Source: Zygnema cylindricum
Lineage: Eukaryota; Streptophyta; Zygnematophyceae; Zygnematales; Zygnemataceae
Assembly: GCA_037447655.1 (NCBI GenBank)
Contig: JBBHKE010000691.1
Span: 41,467 to 105,466 of the forward strand
Direction of reading: 5' to 3'
Length of the DNA stretch: 64,000 bases
Positions 33,322 through 44,094 of the stretch are shown here, in pieces. Both the position numbers and the translations under genes were made by a program. The number at the start of each line of letters is the position of its first letter. Within the stretch, counting starts at the first letter, position 1. The notes beneath the pieces were generated by a model, which saw only the letters and a list, made by a program, of their open reading frames with translations, made no database searches and was not told the origin of the DNA.

Positions 33322-34227
33322 AGAAACCAAGAAAAAGGGTGTTAGTAATTTTAAGTTTAATGTATTCTTTAAGCAAACTACAATATATTTTTGTTGTTTA
33401 TTTTAAAGCCATTTTTTAAATTTTCAATTTTATTCTCTATCTACTATGTTCCATTCCAAAAATCAAGGTACACAACTTTTAGGAAGTGGAAACGAAAAAA
33501 ATTAAAAAATGACTTATCCGTATCTACTTCCAACGTTACTGTTGTCGTATGATATTTTTTGTTGTTTTTGGTTAAGGTTTTCAATTACGTTTTCCTTATT
33601 ATTCTTTATCGACTGTATTCCATCTCATAAAACCCAGCCAATTATAACATCGTAATAACGATTAGGAATATATGAATGAATATATGAATAATGAGTAGGG
33701 GTTATTAGAGTAGGAAAATACATGGATGCCAAGAGGTAATTTTTGCTCTATTGTTTCAATGTGAGGAAGAACAATCTTGAATCGATGGTGAATGTTGTGG
33801 ATATTTTTGTTTTTCGTTTTCTTTAACAATTTGGCCGTTTGGATCAAATTCTACAATTCGATGAAAGCTTCATGTCCCATTTATACTTGTTATGTTCTCG
33901 TTCTTCTCCCTCTCTTTTGCTCACCCACTCTCCCATTCGCCCGCTCTTCGTCTTCCGCTCTTCCTCTTATCCCCTCTCCCTCTCTCCCCCGTTCAAGCAA
34001 TTTGTCCAATAAACAATAATGTAATTATTTCCGTGACTTGTCTATAAAGAATGCTAGTCTAAAATAACGACATACACGACCTATTTTTTTTCTTGTTGAA
34101 TCACCTCCCCTTTTACTCGTTACATACATTGAAGAGTCTAAGCCATTCTTGCAATTCGCCGTGGTCTCTGTAATGAAGTATTATTTGGCTTTTTATCTGT
34201 TATATAAGGGTAATAATAGACTTTAAG

Positions 34228-34638
34228 TTAAAGTTGTATGCATAAAATATGCAAAATATTGGTTACCATACACCCATTTCTATGATTACCTAAGCATTCA
34301 GCTCCATAAACGTGAAAGGATCGATTTAAATTCACATTAAAAAAACATTGCATCACATTGAATGGACATTGAGATGACGTTTCGCAAAAGTAACCTATAT
34401 GGTCATGTGTCAGTTTTGTATGGGCATATAAAAGCAGCCAAGCTTCGCTGGCCGTAAAAACGTTTCGAACTAGATTTACAATGGTGGTGTCCATGTAAGA
34501 TGTGGCCTAGCAATGCGACAGAATCTTCGTATATTCGTCCTTCCATTTAGTGATGGCGAGTTGAGTGGTCGCATAACTGTCGTCATTTCCGGCAAGAAGG
34601 ATTTGAATTTGTACTTCACCAATAATATGCCCCCACCG
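34228..34638 (-). other. Candidate exon, unrecognised, one internal TAG
   Basis: On the minus strand about 125 codons are open apart from one TAG near 34.51 kb: EVQIQILLAGNDDSYATTQL upstream of it and YFCETSSQCPFNVMQCFFN after it. Composition looks protein-like, with several cysteines. It could be a decayed exon; no family recognised. Confidence 0.25.
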
Positions 34639-35229
34639 TTTCTCAAAACTAAAAAGGTGTTAGGATTTGAAATTTCCAGTTATAAAAGTCTTGTGTTTAT
34701 ATTTATAAATAGAACCCTTTTTATTTATAAATGGAGTTTGACACTGCAGAGGCCGTGGCCCTATAACCTAATAAGTCAGCGGCCATATAGCCAAAAAGGG
34801 AAAAGTGATATAAAGGAACAAGAGAGGACAAAATAAAAGAAATGGTAAAACAAGCGTAAAAAAAAACAAGAGATAAAAGCACTACTAACGTGAACTTAGG
34901 TTCTGTATTGATGAAAAATACAACGAGAGGTTACACTATTATGAAGAAACGCAAACGTGGAAGCCGCAGTATACAAGGTGAAGGTAGAACTAATTAGGTA
35001 AAACAAATCTAGGTAGATCCAAAAATGGTAGAGATAATCACTAATTAGAAAGATTCTAAGAGTTAGTGGGAATCTTTCTACGCTAAAACAATATGCACAA
35101 AAAGAGTACAAGGAGTACGACAATACAAATTAAAGTAGCATACTTAATACTTAGTGTTCAAAGACTTAACTAACATGCAAAGAAAACGAACTAAAACATT
35201 GTTGTTCAATAATGACATGGAATTTCGAA

Positions 35230-35475
35230 TTTTAATAAGGGCAAATTTAAGTGAGGGGAAATGGGAGGGGGATAGGGCAAATTTACAGGAGAGTGTAAGG
35301 AGAGGGATAGGGAAATTTTTTGGTAGAGGGAGAGAGAAAAGGAGAGGGATGGGAAGCGAAATAGGGCAGATTGAGGGGAGAGAGATATAGAGAGGTATAG
35401 GGCAAATTTAGGGGAGAGAGAGAGGGAGAGGTATATAATAGATTTAACGGAGAGAGAGGGAGAGGGAGCTAAATT
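35230..35475. repeat. GGGAGAGGGATAGGGCAAATTT-type minisatellite
   Basis: Variants of AGGGCAAATTTA followed by GGGGAGAGAGAG recur about six times with unit lengths near 35-45 bp. Confidence 0.65.
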
Positions 35476-37000
35476 TTATAAAGTGTCGATGACGTTTTGT
35501 ACGATAACGGTACGAAATCAACCAGCGCAATTATTAAACTAGTTTTTTATTTAATTAATATCCTACAAACCCTACGCCTGAAATTCCGCTACTACAGTAC
35601 TTTGACCCTTAACACGCTGCAAATGTACACCTGTTTGTTATTTTGACCCTGTGCTTTTACAAAAAGCACCAAGCGCTAGGTGTTTTAAAAAAAACTCCTA
35701 TTTCTGCGATTATTTCGCTGACATCTGGAAAAAGACGCAAACGCCCCTTCTAACCAGTTTCTGGCGACTCTCCTCAACTGTCCTTGGTACTGGACGTGTC
35801 TATTTGGTCACTTGGGAACAAAGAGGTATCATCCACGGCGGATGAGCAATGACGACCTCACAATTAGCAAAGGCCACGTGCCTTCGTACAGGGCGGATTC
35901 GAGAGACGAAAAAATCTTTGTTGCAGGACAAAAATCTTTGTGATGACTCTTTCCCTTCGTGGAAAGGACTTTGCGCACAAAACATAATGGCAAACGATAA
36001 AAGTACATTTTTTTATTTTGAAATGGATTTCGAAACGGTTTGGTACAAGGAAATGACAAGATCGTACAAATTGTACATTCGCATACCGCTGCTAGATATT
36101 TAAATCTGCGTTAGTCCGTACATGCGCCGTTCAGATTTTGTGCTTTTCGAATCTTTTAATATTCTCTGCCGGCTGAACAAGATCCGGCGTTGTTTCAGTC
36201 GTAATCCAACACGTCAACAATTGGTGCCTCGATGGCACAACCTGATGGAGAAGTGATACAAATATTACTGCCAGTAAACGTGTCCGTATGATTCTTGGGA
36301 ACGCCTGATGGAGGTTCACCCTTAGGCACCATAAGGCACCCTTTTACAAACATAATCAATCCTTTATTACAATTGCGAAACGTGTCTACTCTGTGGATGT
36401 GGATTTTATGCTTATCCCAATCCTATTCAATTTGTGATTCAGTAAAAGGCAACTTTCGTTGAGCATAAATGTTTTGTATCTGCTTGCCACGCGCACTGGC
36501 TTGTATGATTGTCCAAAACTAACATATAAAGCAACAAAAAAAACAAAGTTCAAGAAAGTTGTCAGAAATGTACTGATCGGGTTTGTTAGGTACGGGGTGC
36601 CCTATCAATGGAACCGTAATTGAAGGTCTCAACTTTGAAAGCTGATATTGTTAGTGCCATGAAAATGATCAATCTGTAAACTACAACCGTAATCGTTATT
36701 GATGTTAAAGTTTTTTTTGTCAGGTAAAATATTTTCTCTCCTTGCATAATGGTCAAAATTATTGGTTCCGGAAAACTGTGGACTCTTAGTGAGTCATCTG
36801 TGAGAAAAGGTGATGAGATGATCTCGTCGCTGAGGCAGCGATGAACAGCGACGAAGGAGTATCATTTCTAGAATGTTGGCAGACGTCATAATTTTCCACG
36901 CGTTAGCGAAACACTAAAATTATCCATACAAACTATTAACATTTGGAAATCAACGCGGATATGATGCACAGATTACATGAAGGTTCGGTTGTTGGTGAAC
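35476..37000. other. No gene recognised
   Basis: A few mid-length frames on both strands at 35.65-36.10 kb carry no known motif. Around 36.69-36.75 kb a piece resembles the left part of the MITEs at 2.4 and 22.6 kb. Confidence 0.4.
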
Positions 37001-37467
37001 AAACATTTTATTAGTGTAGGAGAAAGTCGGTGGAAAACTTAACACCATATACACTCTGTCGTAATGCTTAAAATAGTACCGCACAATTTTAAATTGTTTA
37101 TGGACAAACCAGGGTTATACGCAGCAAGAAATTGTACTCAAGATTAATTCTACCAGTTAGTGGAACCGACTGCCCGACTGTACAAAACTACGCCCACAGT
37201 GATCTTATAGGTAGTTAGGAAGTTAGATTGGCGTATTTGAATAAAGTAGGACTTTGACATTTGAAAAATTAACTTGTACAAGTTCACTAAGGAAAGTGAC
37301 GTTTAAGGCTCTCTTTGTGTATATGTCACTTTGTGACTGATCAGAGTTTGTTCTTGAAACTCTATCAGTATATTGTGTTAAGTGTGAGCTCTAAGTGAGT
37401 TGTATTATAAGCCTAAGTGGCTTTGATAATATGAAGTGTAAGCTGGTCATAGTTGGCTATTTGTGTG
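37001..37467 (+). mobile_element. Left part of copia F 5' LTR (split by copia B)
   Basis: This sequence continues at 42353-42437 once copia B and one copy of its GTGTG duplication are removed. The start of the F LTR could not be fixed, so 37001 is only a limit for inspection. Confidence 0.4.
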
Positions 37468-38197
37468 TGTTGTTTTTGGAAAGCTTTCAGTCTCAACAGA
37501 CAGAGCAGCGCAGCAGCAAAGCAATGTAGCAGCGCAGCTGCTATACAAACAGAGCAACGCAGCAGCAGAGCAATGCAACAGCGCAGCTGCTATGTAGACA
37601 GAGCAGCGCAACCGCTAAGCTGCGACACATACAGGACAACGCAGCTGCGGTTACTTTGGATATAATCCGCACAGACAAACGCAGCTACTGTTATCTTGGA
37701 TATGATTCGGTACGGACAACAGAGCTGCGATTGATACGAATCAAGTCAACGGACCTCAACTTAGTGGGTAGCTCAGTGGTAGCTTAGTGGTAGCTCAGTG
37801 GTTGCTTAGTATTAGCTTGGCCGGTTGACGTACCTCTCAGGTACACTCGTATTACCAGTACAACAGTAGTATAAGACTTAGGACTCAGAACACATGATGT
37901 ATCCAGACTTCTAAGTAGTAAAACTGCATACAGTTTTTGGGAAACCTCTGAGTATTATATCTTGAGTGTTGTCAGGTCAATTGTACTGAAACTTAAGGAG
38001 TTGTCAGTGTTTATGTTGCTCTATAATTTGATAGAGCTTTGTGAAGTTTGGATGCATGTATAAGATTTGGTTAGCACTTGTAAACAGCTGTTTGGTAGGA
38101 TTCTTGATAGCTTTTGAGAGTGTATCATATCTACTTCTACTGCTACTGTTGCTCCTCCACTTGCTCCTCCACTTGCATCGGTGGTTGTATAACAACA
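37468..38197 (+). repeat. 5' LTR of copia B
   Basis: It carries CAGCAGCGCAG-rich repeats at 37.5-37.65 kb and a TAGCTCAGTGG/TAGCTTAGTGG repeat at 37.77-37.82 kb. The LTR-internal gag start is lost here (ATG to ATA, and a GAA to TAA), whereas the 3' LTR keeps both. Confidence 0.85.
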
Positions 38198-38208
38198 GGT
38201 TATGGGCC
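38198..38208 (+). promoter_or_regulatory. Primer-binding site of copia B
   Basis: GGTTATGGGCC immediately after the LTR end (AACAACA). It is complementary to the initiator tRNA-Met anticodon arm. Confidence 0.7.
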
Positions 38209-39060
38209 TTTCATCAAGAATTCCTATTTTTTCCGAGGAAAAGTATGTTTATGAGGCTGATATGATAGGGACACATTTTGAGAATGTGAATCTTTTGGAT
38301 ATATTGGATGGTTCGCTGGATGAATCTGATCCGTCATTGTCTAAGAAATATACGCAGGCTCGTTCAATTCTGAAATTTTGTTTATTTGAGGACTTAGCAA
38401 TATCTCAGATAAAAATGAAAAAAGCAATTGATATCTGGAAATATCTTAAAAATGATTATGAAAAGGCTAATGTTCAGGAAGAGCTTCTATTGGCTGGAAA
38501 AATTTGGGACTATAAGTACACTGGCGGTACAATGGCTGAATATTCTAACAAATTCCGCATCCTGGTAGATGCACATGCTTGTGCAGGTGGGGTGTTTCCT
38601 CTGTTTCAATAGGCAACTTTGCTCATGAGGGGTCTCCCTCGTAGTATGAAAGGAGCATCTAACATGCTCAAACAAAAAGATAAAGCTAGCTAGAATTTAC
38701 TGTTAGCCATCAATATTTTACTAGAGGAGGAAGCCACATCTAATATTCTCAATGTTGAGCAGGTAGAGGCTTTTAATTCAGACCTAGGGAGGAAAGGTCA
38801 GTTTAATAAACAACGTAATCACTTTAACCAGTTCAGAAAGTTTAATTAGGGTGGAAATAGACAATCCACCAATACATGTTATAATTATAGTGAGAGAGGT
38901 CATGGATACAATTTTTGTCCTAAACTTAAACAAGCTAACGATACAGGTTTATACAGGCCGAGATGGCACCAAAGTTTGTTTTACAAAACCTTCACGGGGC
39001 CTACACCTCGTGGAAATGCACTGTTTTAAGCTTCTTCATCACTCTAAGACGAGACTCTAA
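38202..39060 (+). pseudogene. Gag of copia B
   Basis: The frame from the primer-site ATG contains LLLAGKIWDYKYTGGTMAEY, typical of the copia Gag UBN2 region. TAG stops follow at 38610 and 38692, and another at 38848. A knuckle-like CYNYSERGHGYNFC lies at 38.88-38.93 kb, in which the second Cys of C-x2-C is Tyr. Encodes the capsid/nucleocapsid part; not functional as it stands. Confidence 0.65.
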
Positions 39061-41483
39061 CATTTTATGAGGAGGAGGACACGGATCTATTCGCTATGGC
39101 GACAGCAATGGAGGGCGCGAAGGACCCTGGATGGTTAATGGATACAGGATTGTCAACCCACATGTGTTGGAACAATGCCATTTTCAGAAATTTGAAAGCA
39201 ACGCCGTAGAAAAATATTTATTATGCTTGTGGAATGAGTGTCCAGACTCGTGCTGTGGGTGATGTGTCCTTACTAGTTGATGTAGAAGGAAAAGCGATAG
39301 AAAGGACTCTTCACAATGTCTTATTTTTGCCTGACTTTTAAGAAAAATATGTTTTTTACTCCTTACGAGATCTGGACAAGTAGCAAACCAGATGTTAGCC
39401 ATTTCAAGGTCTTCGGTAGTCAATGCTTTATTTTGGATACGTCTAAAGATAGATGGAAAATAGAACCAAAGGGATTACCGGGTATTCTGTTAGGATATGA
39501 TGATCACTCAAAAGGTTATAGAGACTTTATGTTTGAGAGGCATAAATAGCTGTAGCACGGAATATTATTGAAAAGGTTGTGCTTGACTCTATAGATTTAT
39601 TTCAAATGACAGAGCATCAAAAGTAGCAAAAAATACAAGAATATGTCATTTTAGATTGCATGCAAAAAATTGTCCCGCAGATGCAAAATTCTCCAGTATT
39701 GACTCCGGAGTCCGCCTCTCTGCAAAGTCCTCAACAAGTTCAGTTCCAACCGGAACAACAACAGTCAATACACAGAGAGCGCAACCAGCGCAATCAGCGC
39801 AATGCGCGGAATCGAAGGATCTCAGCCTCAAAATTTCCGGGGGGAAAAAGATCCAGCATCCGCCTACAAGCAAGCTTTCACTTTGCCTACCCGGCAACCT
39901 CAGGGGAGCCATTGACCATCCAAGAGGCCTTCTCATCACAGGAGCGAAATCACTTGATCGAGGCAGCAAACGACGAAATGAAGTCCATCATGGAGGTTCA
40001 AACATGGGAGCTTGTGGACCTTCCTCCGGACCGAAAAGCGATCGACAGCAAATGGGGATTCAAGGTGAAGTTAAATCCAGATAACACTATTGAACACTAT
40101 AAGGCCATACTTGTGGCAAAGAGCTACAATCAAAAGGAAGGAATCGATTTTGAAGAAACATTTTCTCCGGTTGTAAGATTTCTGACTGTTAGGATTTTGC
40201 TGTCCCTAGGTGCTATAGAAGATATAGAAATACATCAGATGGATGTAAAAACGGCCTTTTTGCATGGAGAACTAGAAGAAACCATTTACATGCAGCAGCC
40301 TAATATGTATGCAGAACCAAGAAAAGAGCACTTAGTATGCAAACTGTTAAAATCTTTGTAAAGCCTAAAACAGGCCTCTAGGCAATGGAATCTGAAGCTT
40401 GATGAATTCTTAACTAGTCTAGGATTTCAAAAGATTAATTCTGATCACTCTGTCTACTATCTAAAGGGTGAAAATGGGATAGTCTATATAGCGGTGTATA
40501 TAGTTGATTTACTATTAATTAGAAAATCAATGACTGAAATTAACAAAATCAAAACTGCTCTAAACTCACGGTTCAAGATGAAAGACCTCGGTGAGGCAAA
40601 GTATATTTTGTATATCCTGGTAGAGAGAGACAGAAATAAGAAAGTAATAAAATTGACTCTTAAAGAGGATATTGGAAACATGTTAGATGAGTATGGAATG
40701 CGGGGGGCAAAAGGATGTCTAACTCCAATGGAGTTTTGGCAGAAGTTAGAGGGAGAAAAGACAGAACCGGGCGTCATTGTTAGCGAGTATTTAGAGTCAG
40801 GGGAGAATAATCCTCTGTCACTCATACCTTATAGACAGATAGTGGGAAGCTGAATATATTTCATGAACTGTACCCGTCTTGACATTGCTCCAGCCGTTGG
40901 GGTACTGAGCATAAGTCTAAAGAATCCGAGAAAATCTGATTTTGATGCAGCAAGTAAAGTCTTAAGATATTTGGCATGAACCAAAGACCTCAAACTCACA
41001 CTAGGCGGAGGAGAACTAAAACTGCAAACGTGGAGTGATGCAAGCTATGGCGACATGCCAAGCCGGAAGTCCACCACAGGATTTGTTCTACAGATTGGAA
41101 ACGGGACTTGCTGCTAGAGCAGCAAACTTCAAAAGGTTACAGCACATTCGACAATGGAGTCAGAATATATGGCAGCAAGCTCGGCCCTCCAAGAACTCTT
41201 ATGGGTTTAATCCATGTTACAATAACTAGGATACATGCATATTGGTCCACAGGTGATCTGGTGTGACAACCACGCTGCCATTGTCATTGCGTCTAACCCA
41301 AGTCATCACTTCAAAAGCAAGCAAATGGATGTAAAATTACACTTTGTAAGACAAAAAGTGTTCTTTAGAGTGATTAAATTATGTTATTTGCCAAATACAA
41401 AAATGATTGTTGATATGCTCAGAAAAGCTCTTCCCGCTTCGAAACTAAAGTATTGCAGAGAGGCAATGGGACTAAGGGAATAG
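39061..41483 (+). pseudogene. Pol of copia B (protease, RT, RNase H; integrase core missing)
   Basis: Protease: WLMDTGLSTHMC (Asp-Thr-Gly). RT: around 40.0-40.4 kb [20 protein letters not shown] and HQMDVKTAFLHGEL, then at 40.48-40.85 kb a frame in which the Y-V-D-D box is changed (YIVDLLLI). RNase H: WSDASYGD and IWCDNHAAIVIAS, ending GLRE. At least eight stops interrupt it, including TAA at the Tyr of SLYGLKQ and TGA at the Leu of VGSLIYF. Integrase core residues are absent. Confidence 0.7.
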
Positions 41484-41643
41484 TTGAGTTGCTATACTGC
41501 TATGCTGTATTACTGCGCTAAGTCCAACATTGAGATGTAGCGGGACTGGGTGACTTGCTAATTGCTATACAATTATGTTGCGATGCTGCGCAAGTTTGTC
41601 ATCGCAGCCGCGCCGGTATACTGAGTCTAAAGCTTTAGGGGAG

Positions 41644-42352
41644 TGTTATTTTTGGAAAGCTTTCAGTCTCAGCAGACAGAGCACTGCAACAGCACAGCAA
41701 TGCAGTAGCGCAGCTGCTATGTAGAAGAGCAACAGAGCAATACAGCAACCCAACTGTTATGCAGACAGAGCAGCGCAACAGCTAAGCAACAACACATACC
41801 GGACAACGCAGCTGGGGTTACTTTGGATATAATCCGCACAGACAAACGCAGCTACTGATATCTTGGATATGATTTGGTACGGACAACGCAGTTGCGATTG
41901 ATACGAATCTAGTCAACGGACCTCAACTTAGTGGGTAGCTCAGTGGTAGCTTAGTGGTAGCTCAGTGGTAGCTTAGTATTAGCTTGGTAGCTTGACGTAC
42001 CTCTCAGGTACACTCGTATTGCCGGTACAACATTAGTATAAGACTTAGGACTCAGAACACATGATGTATCCAAACTTCCAAGTAGTAAAACTGCAGACAG
42101 TTTTTGGGAAACCTTTGAGTATTATATCTTGAGTGTTGTCGAGTCAATTGTACTAAAACTTTAAGAGTTGTTAGTGTTTATGTTGCTCTATAATTTGATA
42201 GAGCTTTGTGAATTTTGAATGCTTGTATAAGATTTGGTGAGCACTTGTAAACAGCTGTTTGGTAGGATTTTTGATAGTTTGTGAGAGTGTATCATGTGTA
42301 CTTCTACAATTTATGCTGCTCTTCCACCTGCACTGGTGGTTGTAGAACAACA
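41644..42352 (+). repeat. 3' LTR of copia B
   Basis: Its end holds an intact ATG-led frame, M-C-T-S-T-I-Y-A-A-L and onwards to V-V-V-E-Q-Q, that would run into the primer site if this were a 5' LTR. It differs from the 5' LTR by small deletions in the CAG-rich part. Confidence 0.85.
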
Positions 42353-42357
42353 GTGTG

Positions 42358-42453
42358 GTACTTTTGGGTTGCCTTTTGCTAAATTAAATGGGTGACTTTG
42401 CAGCTTCTGGTACTGTCCGTGTTGCTTTGGAGCAACACGTTATGGGCCCACAG
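42358..42453 (+). mobile_element. End of copia F LTR, with its primer site
   Basis: An ATG-led frame, M-G-D-F-A-A-S-G-T-V-R-V-A-L-E-Q-H, runs to the LTR end at about 42437 and continues into CGTTATGGGCCCA (V-M-G-P). F is cut 16 bases into its internal part by copia D. The first base of the primer site is C rather than G. Confidence 0.65.
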
Positions 42454-42649
42454 TGTTGAAATCACTTAATTTCTAGAGTATTATCTAGGTCTGAATAGCT
42501 TAATAGAAAAACGCAGGCAGTCTGCCTCCACCTCTTTCCTCTATCCCCTATACTTATTGTAGTCACTGAAAGAGAGAGAAGAGTAGTGGAGCCATGGTTG
42601 CCTCAGCTCCATAGGCAAGACTAAAGAGTGACATAAGTCACTCTAAACA

Positions 42650-42728
42650 AAAAGGTTGAGTCCCGCAAGAATCAAACCTTCGACTAGGAGAGCGCGGCGT
42701 AGCCGTCACTTCTAACCAGTCTATCGTA
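42650..42728 (-). other. tRNA-like segment in copia D LTR (antisense)
   Basis: On the minus strand GACTGGTTAGAAGTGACGGC and later CGAAGGTTTGATTCTTGCG resemble A and B boxes of a tRNA. A weak T-arm can form in CGAAG...CTTGCG. It is homologous to the segment at 14005-14078. Confidence 0.4.
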
Positions 42729-43048
42729 TGAGTTCGTTACATAGGGTGTGATAGTTACTTAAATTGTATTTTGATCTTTCAGCCGATTTACTAACATATG
42801 AATGAAGGAACATAGAACTTGTTAATATTTAGTGTGACGTGATCTATCATGAAGCAAATGAATCGGACTTTTGTTTCGAAGGCTAACATTTAATGACGGT
42901 TTTTATCTAATGACACATATCGCCGTCCAGATCCCAGAATGATCACTTTGGCGTTTTTTGGACGTGGCATGACTAGGCGCCACGTAGAGAGATAATATTT
43001 GGTCGCAAGAATATTGAAGAACATACAGATGAGTAACATGTGGACATG

Positions 43049-44017
43049 TGTAATACAATCTCCTACCTCTCAAAAAATCCCATTACTACAAACAATTCCA
43101 ATCACACATTCCACACATTGGAAAACACACATCCACATTTGACAACACTCACATAAGGATAAACTTTAAATTAGAAGAAGCTTCTGTCCACATAACATTA
43201 GCTTGGTCTCTTGCCCTCGTGGCTCAACCCTTCTTATTAAAGTGTTTTCCACTACTCTCCACTCTTAATAATTCTATCTCTTAACTACTAAAACACTATT
43301 TAGTTAGTAAGAGATTTCAATGCAAAATGCCTTTTCTCCAATTTGGTATTAATCGCTCAGGACCAAGATCAGCCGGAATTTCCACAAACTTTTCCCAAAG
43401 GAAAAGATGTCTACTCTCCTCTTACACCTCCCTATTTATCTATCATCGCCCTGGACTCGCCAGGCCAGAGTCAACGCTCCGTTTTAACAGGCTTTTACCT
43501 GGGCCAATCATTGATCAGCAAAGACTCAGACTGACCAATGCAAAAACGTGCGAAATCTCTTACTAACTACGTAGCGCTTTACTAACCAATCAAACGTTAC
43601 GTTTCACTACGTAACATTTACGTGCAAAATTGCGCGCCAAACGAAACGCGACTTCGCACGATCGTGCATAACAAATTTCGCACGCGAAACTTCCTACGAA
43701 ATTCCCTTAAGTGAAAGTGACGTTTCGTACCAAAATTTGTACGAAACGAAGTACCGTGCATACTAAACGTTTCATTATAACTTTATGAAACGTACGCGCG
43801 TAATTTCGGTACAAATTTGACCCTTATACCGTTTCAATGATACCCACTTGTTATTTAGACCCCACGCTGTCACCTAAATACACCCATCGCTATAACTTTT
43901 AAAATATAACTCCAAATAGCGTGATTCTTTCGCGGACGTCTACCAATTTTAGTACTCTATAATCATAACACCTAAATACCCATTTATAAACAAGTTCAAT
44001 CCGCTATTAATGTTACA
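43049..44017 (-). repeat. 3' LTR of gypsy G1
   Basis: The left copy in window coordinates. Next to it (44018-44031, minus strand AAAGAGGGGATGA) is the polypurine tract that primes plus-strand synthesis. Confidence 0.85.
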
Positions 44018-44094
44018 TCATCCCCTCTTTATTTTTAATTGACCTCAGTTAAAACACCTTTAATTATCAAGACGGGACTTCTATATTATTATCC

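Larger units (their letters stand above)
31420..35229. other. No gene that I can name; a few candidate exons
   Basis: Open stretches that look mildly coding (Cys/Trp-rich) occur at 31.67-31.86, 32.28-32.47, 33.10-33.32 and 34.23-34.64 kb. They are on different strands, have no linking splice pattern that I could confirm, and show no family motif. T-rich and AT-rich sequence lies between them. Confidence 0.4.
37468..42352 (+). mobile_element. Copia element B, complete LTR pair, TSD GTGTG
   Basis: LTRs at 37468-38197 and 41644-42352 both start TGTT and end AACAACA. The duplication GTGTG is at 37463-37467 and 42353-42357. The primer site GGTTATGGGCC is at 38198 and a polypurine tract AGGGGAG precedes the 3' LTR. 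The inner part encodes Gag, protease, reverse transcriptase and RNase H with many stops. The integrase core is deleted: the frame jumps from the protease/pre-integrase join (NVLFLPDF) to the post-integrase block (TPYEIWTSSKPDVSHFKVFG) within a few codons. The element is non-autonomous. Confidence 0.85.
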
